NCBI RefSeq assembly: GCF_007421925.1
Contig: NZ_QMDX01000002.1
Coordinates: forward strand, 62,001-126,000
DNA: 64,000 bases
From: Haloglomus irregulare
Lineage (GTDB): Archaea; Halobacteriota; Halobacteria; Halobacteriales; Haloarculaceae
Reading direction: 5' to 3'
Made by a program: the position numbers and the translations under genes. Below are positions 35,196-43,698 of the stretch, one piece after another; position 1 is the first letter of the stretch, and each line of letters begins with the position of its first letter. The notes beneath the pieces were generated by a model. That model saw nothing but the letters and a program-made list of their open reading frames with translations. It ran no database searches and had not been told where the DNA came from.

Positions 35196-35708
35196 TCACC
35201 GGTCGGTGCCCGTTCCCCTCGCCGTGGGGCTGTCGGTCCGCCGGTCCGTCGGCGTCGCGTCCGGCTTGGAGACGCTCAGCACCCGCGCCACGTTCCCCTC
35301 GCGGTAGAACAGCTCCGCGGTGTCGCCGAGGCTGACGCTGTTGAAATCGCCGCGCGTGAGCTCGGCCTCCCCGCAGCCGCCCGCCCCGTCGGCGTCGGGT
35401 GCGCAGTCGTGTTCGATGAGATAGTCGACGCCGTCGTAGCGCCGGTCCAGCGCGTCCCCGAGTGGTTTCGAGACGATGAGCGGTCCCGTCTCCGCGAAGT
35501 CCTCCCGATGGCCGCCGGCGACCGTCCGGGCCTCGTCGATGGCGTCGAAGACGATGCGACCACGGCCGTTCTCGGTCCCGACGGCGATGTACTTCGCGCG
35601 GACGAGCCCCCGCTCGGTGAGTCCGACGGCGCCGAGACAACCGCTCGCTGCCGCGAGCCCACCGACCGTCGTCGCGCCCAGCGCCCGGAGCGCCGCCCGT
35701 CGTCGCAT
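35196..35708 (-). CDS. Tat-type lipoprotein of unknown function
   Basis: The product is 170 aa with the start MRRRAALRALGATTVGGLAA and a lipobox ASGC near residue 24, then a mostly beta mature domain (KYIAVGTENGRGRIVFDA, DFNSVSLGDTAELFYREG). A possible disulfide pair lies in the EHDCAPDADGAGGCGE segment. It is exported and membrane-anchored. No family recognised. Confidence 0.8.
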   Translation of the reverse strand: MRRRAALRALGATTVGGLAAASGCLGAVGLTERGLVRAKYIAVGTENGRGRIVFDAIDEARTVAGGHREDFAETGPLIVSKPLGDALDRRYDGVDYLIEHDCAPDADGAGGCGEAELTRGDFNSVSLGDTAELFYREGNVARVLSVSKPDATPTDRRTDSPTARGTGTDR

Positions 35709-35776
35709 ACCGGCGTTTCGACCGGTGCCGCAAGGAGGTTTCCGTTATCGGTCCGCGCCGCCGCAGGAGGCCGCGC

Positions 35777-36850
35777 TCAGATACTGCCCGTCACGTCGCC
35801 GTACGTGCCCGCCTCGTACTGGCTGTCGGGGACGACGACGACGCTGCCGAAGCCCTCGCGGTCCTGGAGCATCTCGTGGGCGCGCGGGGTCTCGCTCATC
35901 GGCAGCACCTCGCGGATGTAGGGGGTGAGCGTGCCGTCCCAGACCAGCGAGAGGACGTCGTCCATCTCGCCCGGCGTGCCCATCGTGGAGCCGAGGATGT
36001 CGAGCTGCTTCCAGAATATCTGGGAGATGTCCGTCTCCGGCTTCGGGCCGCTCGTCGCGCCGCAGGTGACGAGCCGGCCGCCCTTCGCGCACGCGGAGAT
36101 GGAGTCCTGCCAGGTCGCCGCGCCGACGTGGTCGACCACGACGTCGGCGCCGCGGCCGCCGGTGTCGCTCCGGAGTTCGTCGACGAAGTCGTCCTCGTCG
36201 TAGTTGATGAGGTGGTCGGCGCCACAGTCCGCGGCCAGTTCGAGCTTGGCCTCGCTGGAGGCCGTCGCCCACACCTCGGCACCGGCGTTGTCGGCGATCT
36301 GGACCGCCGCGTGGCCGACGCCGCCGGAGGCGCCGTGGACCAGCACCTTCTCGCCCTGCCCGACCTCGGCACGGGTGGTCATCATCCGCCAGGCGGTCTG
36401 GAAGACCAGCGGCGCGGCCGCCGCCCGCACGAAGTCGACGTGGTCGGGGACGCCGACGAGGTTGTCCTCGGGGACCGCGGCCTGCTCGGAGTGGACGCCG
36501 CGGGTGTGTTCGCCGATGAGCTGGAAGTTCGCGCAGTGGGAGTAGTCGCCGTCCCGGCAGAACTCACAGGAGCCACAGGAGGTGCCCGGCGCGACGGCCA
36601 CGCGGTCGCCGGCTTCGAACCGGTCCACGTCCTCGCCCACGGCGCTCACGACGCCGGCCCCGTCGCTGCCGGGGATGTGCGGGAACTCGCCGGGGCTCGG
36701 CATCCCCCGCCGGGTCCACACGTCCAGATGGTTCAACCCGCCCGCGCGGATGTCGACCAGACACTCGTCCCGGCCGACCTCGGGGTCCGGCAGGTCGCCG
36801 TGCTCGATGACGTCGGTGTCGCCGTGCTCGTCGTAATAGACGGCCTTCAT
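35777..36850 (-). CDS. Zinc-containing alcohol dehydrogenase / quinone oxidoreductase family protein
   Basis: The product is 357 aa, of normal MDR length. The GroES-like domain has NHLDVWTRRG and HIPGSDGAGVV, and the structural zinc site is CGSCEFCRDGDYSHC (four Cys). The Rossmann fold carries VLVHGASGGVGHAAVQIA for NAD(P). The catalytic zinc Cys position is occupied by Asn in GGLNHLD, as in quinone reductases and related enzymes, so it may be a structural-zinc-only reductase. Start ATG 36850 (MKAVYYDEHG) is canonical. Confidence 0.9.
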   Translation of the reverse strand: MKAVYYDEHGDTDVIEHGDLPDPEVGRDECLVDIRAGGLNHLDVWTRRGMPSPGEFPHIPGSDGAGVVSAVGEDVDRFEAGDRVAVAPGTSCGSCEFCRDGDYSHCANFQLIGEHTRGVHSEQAAVPEDNLVGVPDHVDFVRAAAAPLVFQTAWRMMTTRAEVGQGEKVLVHGASGGVGHAAVQIADNAGAEVWATASSEAKLELAADCGADHLINYDEDDFVDELRSDTGGRGADVVVDHVGAATWQDSISACAKGGRLVTCGATSGPKPETDISQIFWKQLDILGSTMGTPGEMDDVLSLVWDGTLTPYIREVLPMSETPRAHEMLQDREGFGSVVVVPDSQYEAGTYGDVTGSI

Positions 36851-36965
36851 GGACCGGGCGTCGTCCGGCGCATGCAAAACAGTAGCGGTGCCGGCCCCGG
36901 TGGCCGCCTCCGCCGGTCGCCGCGTGACCCAAAAGCCATCCCCGCCACCCCGCTAGTGTCGGGCG

Positions 36966-37370
36966 ATGCGGACCTCGTACGTCGGTGTCGCGGTGCTGCT
37001 CGCCGGGCTGGTCGCCCTGAGCGCCGGCGGGGCGGCCTACGTCGACGCCCAGAACTGCCGGACCGTCGCGGGGCTGACCGTCACCCCGGTCGAGGAGCCG
37101 CCCGCGGACCTGCCCCGCGTCGACTACGCCGACCTGACCGCCGACCAGCGGGACGTGTTCGACCGGGTCCGGGGGGCCCAGCAGGCGCTCGTCCAGCGCG
37201 GCCTGTTCGAGAAGGCCCAGGTCGTCGCCCACGATGGCGAGGACTACGTCGTCGGCGTGAGCGAGGAGTCCGACTGCGGCGACCGGAGCGGGGTCGGTGT
37301 GCACGGCCCGCTACTCGGCGGGGTCCTGCTCGTGGCCGGCGGCGCGGTCGGGGCGAAGTATGGGAACTGA
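36966..37370 (+). CDS. Small protein with N- and C-terminal TM helices
   Basis: The 134-aa product begins with a TM or signal segment (TSYVGVAVLLAGLVALSAGG) and ends with a second TM (GPLLGGVLLVAGGAVGAKYG). Between them is an extracytoplasmic domain with Cys residues in AQNCRTVAG and SEESDCGDR that may form a disulfide. A conserved-looking phrase is YADLTADQRDVFDRVRGAQ, found in other haloarchaeal proteins of this kind. Function unknown. Confidence 0.75.
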   Translation: MRTSYVGVAVLLAGLVALSAGGAAYVDAQNCRTVAGLTVTPVEEPPADLPRVDYADLTADQRDVFDRVRGAQQALVQRGLFEKAQVVAHDGEDYVVGVSEESDCGDRSGVGVHGPLLGGVLLVAGGAVGAKYGN

Positions 37371-37455
37371 CCCCGGATACCCCCCGGCAGGTGACGGTGC
37401 TACCGAGTAACCGTGCTGTGGGCGGGATAACCGCCGAACACACGGGATTTCCGAC

Positions 37456-38220
37456 TTATCCGAACGTGCCGAGCGAGGACTGCAGCTCCCGGTCGCTCGA
37501 CTCGGCGGTGACCTCGTGGCCGAGCAGGTCCCGCATATCGACGGCGTACGTCGTGCCCGCGTTACGCAGGACGAGCAGCCGACCCTGGACGCCGACGACG
37601 GTGCCGGTGGCCAGCGTCTCCCGGACCGGGCGTCCGCCGAGGTCCAGCCCGTAGTCGAAGCTGAACGTCTCCAGCGGGTCGAACCCGTCGAGGAGGGCGG
37701 TCCACGCGTCCCCGTCGACCGCCCGCGCCAACCCGGCGACCTTCGTCGGGGTCCGCACGCGGTCAGGCAGGCGCTCGGCGAGGGCGGCCTCCCGGCGCCG
37801 CGCGGCCCGGCCGTCGGGGAAACGCCCGAGGAGGGCGGCGTGGTCGGCGCCCTGCTCCTGCAGCCGCGTCCGCAGCCGTTCGGGCTTGGTGACGCCCACC
37901 TTGAACACCGCCGGCGCGAAGGCCGCGAGGTAGCAGACGTGCTCGCGCCGGCAGTTCTCCAGCGGCAGGTCGCAGTCGCCCGTGCAGCGGGCACACGCCC
38001 AGGTGGAGGTGTGGTCCCGGCAGTACGGCGCCCCCTCCGCCCGGCAGGCGCGGTGCCCGAGGTCACCCTCGTCGTCCGCGACGAGGGCGCCCGCGCAGTG
38101 GCGGTCGCCGAGGCTGTAGGCCAGGTCCGTCCCGGACGCGAGCGGCACGCGCTCGACGGGGCCGCCGTCGGCCAGCAGGAGGGCGGGCGCGGGCGACCGG
38201 TCGTAGCCGACGAACTGCAC
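37456..38220 (-). CDS. DUF2797 protein (Cys-rich, GIY-YIG-like region)
   Basis: The product is 254 aa. The family hallmarks are the Cys/His cluster CRAEGAPYCRDHTSTWAC followed by CTGDC, then REHVCYLAAFAPAVFKVGVT and KPERLRTRLQEQGAD, which resembles the start of a GIY-YIG nuclease fold. Metal binding by the Cys cluster is likely. The activity is unknown. Start ATG 38220 (MQFVGYDRSPAP). Confidence 0.85.
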   Translation of the reverse strand: MQFVGYDRSPAPALLLADGGPVERVPLASGTDLAYSLGDRHCAGALVADDEGDLGHRACRAEGAPYCRDHTSTWACARCTGDCDLPLENCRREHVCYLAAFAPAVFKVGVTKPERLRTRLQEQGADHAALLGRFPDGRAARRREAALAERLPDRVRTPTKVAGLARAVDGDAWTALLDGFDPLETFSFDYGLDLGGRPVRETLATGTVVGVQGRLLVLRNAGTTYAVDMRDLLGHEVTAESSDRELQSSLGTFG

Positions 38221-38364
38221 AGGGGTCGTTGGTGCGGCGCGGACAAAGGGATGCCGCTACCGGCCCCCGGGCATGGATACCCCCGACGCGCGGACTGTGC
38301 GCGGACGGCCGCCACGGGGGTGAACCCGCACAAACGCTATGCTTTCGGGGGGGCTACAACTGGT

Positions 38365-38709
38365 GTGGTAACGCTCGACACGTCGCTGGAGGTCACGGTC
38401 GACGGCTCGGGGGAGCGGGTCCGGCTGGTGCTCGTCGTCGAGAACGGCGGCCACGAGCCCGTCAGGGTGACCTTCCGCGACAGCGGTGGGGCCGACTTCG
38501 CCGTCCGGACCGCGGACGGCGAGGAGGTGTGGCGCTGGTCCGACGGCCGCGCCCTCGCACAGGCGCTCCGCCCCGCCGAGTTCGCGCCCGGGGAGTCGGC
38601 CGCCTTCGAGACCGAGTGGCCCGACCCCGAGCCCGGTGACTTCACTGCCGTCGGCGAGCTTCGGGTCCGCGAGGCCGAGGTTCGTGCGGAGACGCCGTTC
38701 TCCGTGTAG
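38365..38709 (+). CDS. BsuPI-like proteinase inhibitor domain protein
   Basis: The 114-aa product from GTG 38365 (VVTLDTSLEVTVDGSG) is a single immunoglobulin-like beta domain. It has VRLVLVVENGGHEPVRVTFR, ADFAVRTADGEEVWRWSDGR, then FAPGESAAFETEWPDP, the BsuPI pattern. No signal peptide is seen, so it is probably cytoplasmic. It is convergent with the amphi-Trp gene, one base apart. Confidence 0.78.
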   Translation: MVTLDTSLEVTVDGSGERVRLVLVVENGGHEPVRVTFRDSGGADFAVRTADGEEVWRWSDGRALAQALRPAEFAPGESAAFETEWPDPEPGDFTAVGELRVREAEVRAETPFSV

Positions 38710-38710
38710 C

Positions 38711-38989
38711 CTACTCGATCGTCAGGTCGCCGCCGTCGTCGGGGGCGTCCTCGTCCCACTCCAGCTCCAGCTCCAGCCCGAGCTCCCCGGGCCCGTCGGC
38801 GGGCCCCTCGCGCTCGACCTTCACCTCGAACTCGACCCGCCTCGGCGGCGTCACCGACATCGACTGGTCGCCCGCCGACAGCGTCACCGCCCCCTCGCCC
38901 TCGAGGGCGTCGGCGACGTTACGCAGGTACGTTGCGACCTCGGACCGACTCCGCACGGACTCCGTCTCGAACAGCACCTCCTCTGGCAT
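38711..38989 (-). CDS. Amphi-Trp domain protein
   Basis: The 92-aa product from ATG 38989 (MPEEVLFETESVRSRSEVAT) has the conserved amphi-Trp layout: a helix AEVATYLRNVADALE-like, then TLSAGDQSMSVTPPRRVEFE, VKVEREG and a final ELELEWDED strand with the Trp. These are small haloarchaeal proteins of unknown function. An upstream GTG/ATG alternative would add nine residues. Confidence 0.82.
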   Translation of the reverse strand: MPEEVLFETESVRSRSEVATYLRNVADALEGEGAVTLSAGDQSMSVTPPRRVEFEVKVEREGPADGPGELGLELELEWDEDAPDDGGDLTIE

Positions 38990-39131
38990 ACGCGTGACTT
39001 CGACGGGTGGGGTCATACCCGTATCGCCTCGCGCAAGCTTCCGGGCCGCGGTCGCGTTCGGACGCGCCCTCGCTCGGGCTGGGCACCCGGACCCACCGGT
39101 GGGGCCCGCACCGAGGTGGTCGCCGAGGCCA

Positions 39132-39699
39132 TCACGCCGATACGGTCAGCTGTACGACAACGAGCCGATGTCGCGCGGGCTCCGACGCGCCGATGCGGCC
39201 GCCGCCGAGCACCCCCCGGAACCGATACTCGATGGTGACCGTCACCGTCTCCGTCCGGGCCTCGTTGACCGGGAGTTCGACCTCGCAGTCGCCGGCCTCC
39301 TCGGGGTTCCCGACCGCCGGATAATCGGCCAGCAGGATGTCCCCCGCCTGCGGCGTGTAGCCCGTATCGCGTTCGATAGTGAACGGACGTCGTCGTTGTT
39401 GACACCGCTGATGACGCCGGCACCGAACGCCTCGTCGGCGCTCCCGTCCCCCGACTGGTCGACCCCGAGCCCGATGTTCCCGTGCTGGGCCGAGTCGATG
39501 GTGAACCGGTCACGGGGGTGGTGGCACTCACCGACTGCCATTCGCTCCCGGCCCCGTCCTCGTTCACGGCCAGCCGAAGCGCCTGCGCCGCGGTCGCGCC
39601 CGTGCTGCTGTCAGCCGGTTCCACACCATCGCCACCGTCGCCGCCCCTCGAGCAACCCGCCAGTGCCGTCACGACTGCCGCTGCCGACCCGGTGACCAC
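39132..39699 (-). pseudogene. Lipoprotein gene split over three reading frames
   Basis: From GTG 39699 the sequence encodes a lipoprotein signal (VVTGSAAAVVTALAGC) and AAQALRLAVNEDGAGSEWQS. The frame then changes to DRFTIDSAQHGNIGLGVDQS with GADEAF-like acidic sequence and GVISGVNNDDV. It changes again to PFTIERDTGYTPQAGDILLA, GDCEVELPVNEARTETV and TIEYRF, ending at TGA 39132-39134. The two internal FTI-type strands suggest an internal repeat. No family recognised. Either a decayed secreted protein gene or two assembly indels. Confidence 0.7.
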
Positions 39700-39769
39700 C
39701 GTTCGTGTCCGTACAGCTACGCCATCTCACGCACGGGAACCGTCGTCGGAACCGGTCGCGTGTACCGAC

Positions 39770-41023
39770 TCAGACCACGCCAGTCCCCTCGGACCGCTGG
39801 ATGGGATCGCCGTTCGCGTCGGTGAGCAGCATCACCGTGTTCGCACCGCCGACGTCGTCGACGTATTTCAGCTTCTCGCTGTCGTTGCTCACGAAGACGA
39901 CCTCGGGAGTGCCGTCGTCGTCGACGTCGGCGACCGTCGCCGGCGACTTCCGTGCCACCCCGCCGGTGAGGACGGTGGTCGACTCGCCGCCCGCCGCCGT
40001 GCCGGCCCCGACCAGCTTCAGCTGCTTGCTCCCGTCCACGCCGACGGCGCGGTGGACGCCGTCGCCGTCGAAGTCCGCGAGCGCGCCCGCGCCGATGCCG
40101 TTGTTCGAACCCAGCTGGCCGTCTGCGAGCGAGTCCACGCTCCCGCCCGGGTTCAGTGCCCGGAGCTGCTGGCTGCCGTCGGCGAACACCAGCTCGTCGT
40201 CGGCGTCACCGTCCACGTCGGCGATGCCGACGACCGCCTGTGCGTTGTTGCCGGGCGTGGCGACGGCCGTCGGCGTCCCGCCCTCCGCGACCCGGTAGAC
40301 GGTGTCGTGGTTCTCGTTCACGAAGAAGACCGACGGGTCGCTCCCCGACCAGCGACCGGTGGCGAGCCGGGTCTTCGACCCCTCGATCGTCCCCGTGATG
40401 TCGTCACTGGTCGCCAGCGTCGTCGCGCTCCCGTCCGGGGCGGCCACGCGCACCGCGTCCGAGGCGTTCACGTACGGCACGTCGGTATCGCCGTCCCCGA
40501 GGAGGTCGGTCGTGGCCGGCCCCAGCGCGTCGACGCTTCCGGGAATCGGCAGGGTCTCCAGCGTGTCGTCGCCGGTCTCGATCGAGGTCAACGCTCCGCC
40601 GTCGCCCGCGTAGAGGACCCCGCCGCAGACGGCCCCACTGTCGCCGGGGTCCAGCCGTTCGAGGGTGTACGATGACCCGTCGTCGGGCTCCTGCCAGACG
40701 ACGGTCACCTCGTCGGCGGTCGGCCGCACGGCGACCGTGTCGCCGGCCCCGAACTGCTGGCCCTGCAGGGGCGTGGGGTCCTCCGTGCCCTGGAACCGGA
40801 GCCGGTCCCCGTCGAGGGAATCACCCTGCTGGTGGACCAGGTCGACCGGACAGCCCGACCCCTGGAGGGTCAGCCGGCTCTCCGGCGACGCCGGGTCGGA
40901 GTCCGCGAGGCCCAGCACCAGCCCCGAGACGACGACACCCAGCGCGATGATGATGGCGAGCAGGAGCGCCACACCGACGACCGGAGAGATGGCGCGGTCC
41001 GTGGGGCCGCCGAGATGTCGCAC
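39770..41023 (-). CDS. Type IV pilin-like protein fused to an FG-GAP/VCBS beta-propeller
   Basis: The product is 417 aa from GTG 41023. Residues 8-38 are a class III signal and pilin helix, DRAISPVVGVALLLAIIIAL then GVVVSGLVLG, of the archaeal pilin N-terminal type; processing would occur before AISPVVG. The rest is not a small pilin domain. It is a propeller with repeated D-x-D-G-D blades: DLLGDGDTDVPYV, IADVDGDADDELVFADG, LADFDGDGVHRAVG, VADVDDDGTPEVVFV. The propeller could sit at a pilus tip or on the surface as an adhesin or binding module. The prepilin peptidase is encoded at 32425-33513. Confidence 0.85.
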   Translation of the reverse strand: MRHLGGPTDRAISPVVGVALLLAIIIALGVVVSGLVLGLADSDPASPESRLTLQGSGCPVDLVHQQGDSLDGDRLRFQGTEDPTPLQGQQFGAGDTVAVRPTADEVTVVWQEPDDGSSYTLERLDPGDSGAVCGGVLYAGDGGALTSIETGDDTLETLPIPGSVDALGPATTDLLGDGDTDVPYVNASDAVRVAAPDGSATTLATSDDITGTIEGSKTRLATGRWSGSDPSVFFVNENHDTVYRVAEGGTPTAVATPGNNAQAVVGIADVDGDADDELVFADGSQQLRALNPGGSVDSLADGQLGSNNGIGAGALADFDGDGVHRAVGVDGSKQLKLVGAGTAAGGESTTVLTGGVARKSPATVADVDDDGTPEVVFVSNDSEKLKYVDDVGGANTVMLLTDANGDPIQRSEGTGVV

Positions 41024-41047
41024 GAGTCACCCGGTGATACGGCTGCG

Positions 41048-41059
41048 TGTAATAAATGT
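41048..41059 (-). promoter_or_regulatory. TATA-like box of the pilin-propeller gene
   Basis: On the minus strand the sequence GACATTTATTAC lies with its TTTATT core centred about 31 bases upstream of the GTG start at 41023. That spacing predicts a transcription start within a few bases of the start codon, i.e. a nearly leaderless transcript, which is common in haloarchaea. Assigned from composition and spacing only. Confidence 0.45.
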
Positions 41060-41245
41060 CTCAGCACTATCGTCACGACGTGCAGACGCCGGCCAGACGA
41101 GCGACCCGCTCTCCGGCGGTCCACCCGTCGGGACGGCGGGCTTACTGGACCCGAACTGCGGGTATAGCCCCCTGGTTGGTCGTACTGTCGAGCGAAACGG
41201 GGGGCAGATCCGGTTCCGGTTCCCACCCGGGGACCGGCCGGTCGC

Positions 41246-42559
41246 TCAGTTCCCGACGCTCATCGCCCGCTCGACGACGTCCTCGCTGTAGAGCTCCGCG
41301 AGGTCGCCGTGCTGGTCCGGGCGGTTCCGGTAGACGTCCTGGAACAGCGTGATGGGGGTCTGGAGCGCCTGGTAGGTCGCCTCGTCCCACATGCGGTCCT
41401 GGGCGATGTCGACCTCGACGCCGTCGATGCGGACGGTCGCGGCCTGGGTCATCGCGATGGCGCCCTTGCCGGCCTCCTTGGCCGCCTCGAACTCCTCCAT
41501 GGAGTCGACGATGTCGTCCATCGAGGGGACGTAGTCGAGCAGGTCGAGCAGCTCCGCCACGAGGTCCTCCTCCGTTTCGCAGAAGAACTCGTCGCCGCCG
41601 ACCTCCAGCTCGTAGCCGCCGTCCTCGGCCTCGAGTTCGATGCGGTCGCCGTCGTACACCTCGACGCCCTCCTCGGTCTCGAGTTCGACCTCGCGGCCGT
41701 CGGCGTCGATGAGCCAGTAGCCCTCGGCGGGCGGGAGCGGGCTCTGGTTGGCCTCGACGACCTGACCGGGGGTCAGCGACCAGATGCCGAGCATCCCCAT
41801 CGCGTTGTTGGCGGTGATGCGCTCGTGGTAGCCCTCGACGTCGCGGATGTCGTCGTACGGGCCGTCGACGGCGATGAGGCCGGCGGCGCTGGCCGCGCGG
41901 GAGGTGTTGTGGCGCAGCTCCTTCCACGCCGGCAGCCCGCCGGTGGGAGTGATGGCGCGCAGGTCCTTCGTGTAGTCGACCTCGCCGTCGACCAGCATGA
42001 ACAGCCGCTGGAGGTTGTTCGAGGCCTTCCCCATCTCGTCACGGAGCTTCTCCATGCCGAGCTCGGCGGAGCCGGACTCGATGATGACGGACATCTTCAG
42101 GCTCCCCTCCTCGAGGCCGTGCTCGTTCTCGACGATGGTGAAGAACTCGTCGGCCTTCTTCCAGTCGTCGATGTCGCCGACCTCCGGGATGACGAACCCG
42201 TCGATGTTCTCGACGGCGCCGTTCTCGGGGTCCGCGATGTGGAGCATGTGCTGGAAGCCCTTGTACCGCGTCTCGGGGCTGTCGCGGTGCCAGACGACGC
42301 GCGGGTGGATCTCGCCGGGGAAGTCGGCGCCGCCTTCGGCGACGACCTCGGCGATGTTCTCGGCGCCCTCGTCGCGCATGTTGGGGGCCGTCGCGTCCTC
42401 GTTGTCCGGCACCCAGACGTCGGGCGCCTGCATCCCGCGCAGGCCGATGGCGCTGCGCAGCTTCTTTGCGGAGTCCGCCTCCCCCTGCTCTGCCGTCGGC
42501 GTCGTGAAGAACGTCCGCACGAACTTCAGGTCGTGGGTCCGCTTATCGAGTGCAGCCAT
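41246..42559 (-). CDS. aceB: Malate synthase, haloarchaeal type
   Basis: The 437-aa product is a CitE-like TIM barrel, much shorter than bacterial AceB or GlcB. Key parts are the opening RTHDLKFVRTFFTTPTAEQG, LRGMQAPDVWVPDNEDATAP (Asp/Glu metal site), SVIIESGSAELGMEKLR (catalytic Glu) and MTQAATVRIDGVEVDIAQDR. It condenses glyoxylate with acetyl-CoA in the glyoxylate or methylaspartate cycle. No isocitrate lyase gene is next to it. Start ATG 42559 matches the family start (MAALDKRTHDLKF). Confidence 0.93.
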   Translation of the reverse strand: MAALDKRTHDLKFVRTFFTTPTAEQGEADSAKKLRSAIGLRGMQAPDVWVPDNEDATAPNMRDEGAENIAEVVAEGGADFPGEIHPRVVWHRDSPETRYKGFQHMLHIADPENGAVENIDGFVIPEVGDIDDWKKADEFFTIVENEHGLEEGSLKMSVIIESGSAELGMEKLRDEMGKASNNLQRLFMLVDGEVDYTKDLRAITPTGGLPAWKELRHNTSRAASAAGLIAVDGPYDDIRDVEGYHERITANNAMGMLGIWSLTPGQVVEANQSPLPPAEGYWLIDADGREVELETEEGVEVYDGDRIELEAEDGGYELEVGGDEFFCETEEDLVAELLDLLDYVPSMDDIVDSMEEFEAAKEAGKGAIAMTQAATVRIDGVEVDIAQDRMWDEATYQALQTPITLFQDVYRNRPDQHGDLAELYSEDVVERAMSVGN

Positions 42560-42624
42560 AGTCACGCGGAGGGACACGCGGTCGAAAGGAGTAGGTTTCG
42601 ATACGCGCGGGCTCTGCATCCGGC

Positions 42625-43584
42625 TCAGTCCCCGACCCACAGGAGCGGCGTGTAGCTCCCGGCGAAGCCGTCGGGCGCGGGCAGGGACCCGACGACGCAC
42701 CAGCCGTCGGCGCCCGCCCGCATGACCGAGCCTTCGTGGGTCGCCGCGACGAGATCGCCGTCGACCCCGGTGATGCCGGTCACCGTCTCCTCCGGACAGG
42801 GATGGTCGACCGTCTCGACACTCGTGCCGCCGCGCCGGACGAACAGCGCCGGGTCGGCGTCCGCCTCCAGCCACGTCGCCGTGTGACCGAGCGCGGCTCC
42901 CGCGTAGGCGTCGCCGTCGACGACGCCCAGCGACCGGACGTACCGCTGGTCGTGGCGCTCGTCGAGCCGGGTCCAGGACCGGCCGGCATCGTCGGTGTGG
43001 AACAGCCCGAACCCGGTCGCGGCGACGACGGTCTCCGGCCCGAGGACCGCGAGTTCGTGAACGTCGTCGTGGACGCCGTCACGGCGCTCCGTCCACGTCT
43101 CCCCCCGGTCCTCGCTGACGTGGACGCCGCCGACCTCGACGCCGGCGATGACCCGGTCGGGAGCCTCGGGATGGACGCGGACGTCCCGGACCTGTGCGAG
43201 ATCCTCGTGCCGGGGGAGCCGCCACTCCTCGCGGGAGGGCAGGTCCTGGAACCCCTCGCACTCCCGCCAGTCCAGGCCGTCGAGACCGTCCGTCGCGTCG
43301 GCGACGTAGACGTGTGCGGGCCGGGTCCCGGCGTACAGCCGGCCGTCGGGGCTCGCGCCGACGGCGTACACCTGCTCCCGGGGCACCGCCAGGTCGGTCC
43401 ACGTCCCGGCGTCGGTCGAGTGGTACAGGCCCGACGCCGTGGCCGCGAAGACGCCCTCGAACGCCGGGAACGTCCGGAGCCGCATCGTGCCCGTCGTCTC
43501 GAGCACCGTCCGCACGCTCGCCGGCCCGGTCCCGTCGACATCGGTCACCCGATGGATGCCGTTCTCGGTTCCTGCGAGTAGCAT
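42625..43584 (-). CDS. BNR/sialidase-type beta-propeller protein
   Basis: The 319-aa product has no signal peptide. Repeated Asp-box or BNR motifs are seen: GLYHSTDAGTWTDL, GVHVSEDRGETWTERR, GLFHTDDAGRSWTRL (S-x-D-x-G-x-T-W). The fold is a six- or seven-blade propeller; similar archaeal proteins resemble the photosystem-assembly factor YCF48 or glycosyl hydrolase propellers, without catalytic residues evident. Function unknown. Confidence 0.85.
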   Translation of the reverse strand: MLLAGTENGIHRVTDVDGTGPASVRTVLETTGTMRLRTFPAFEGVFAATASGLYHSTDAGTWTDLAVPREQVYAVGASPDGRLYAGTRPAHVYVADATDGLDGLDWRECEGFQDLPSREEWRLPRHEDLAQVRDVRVHPEAPDRVIAGVEVGGVHVSEDRGETWTERRDGVHDDVHELAVLGPETVVAATGFGLFHTDDAGRSWTRLDERHDQRYVRSLGVVDGDAYAGAALGHTATWLEADADPALFVRRGGTSVETVDHPCPEETVTGITGVDGDLVAATHEGSVMRAGADGWCVVGSLPAPDGFAGSYTPLLWVGD

Positions 43585-43698
43585 GGGCCGTCGTTCGACC
43601 GGTCGGCCCGTAACCGTTCCCCGAAACGCAGTTCTGAACGGTGGCTGACAGGAACTCGGAGCCGACCGCCGGAGTGCACGGGGAGCCCGGACCGGCGG

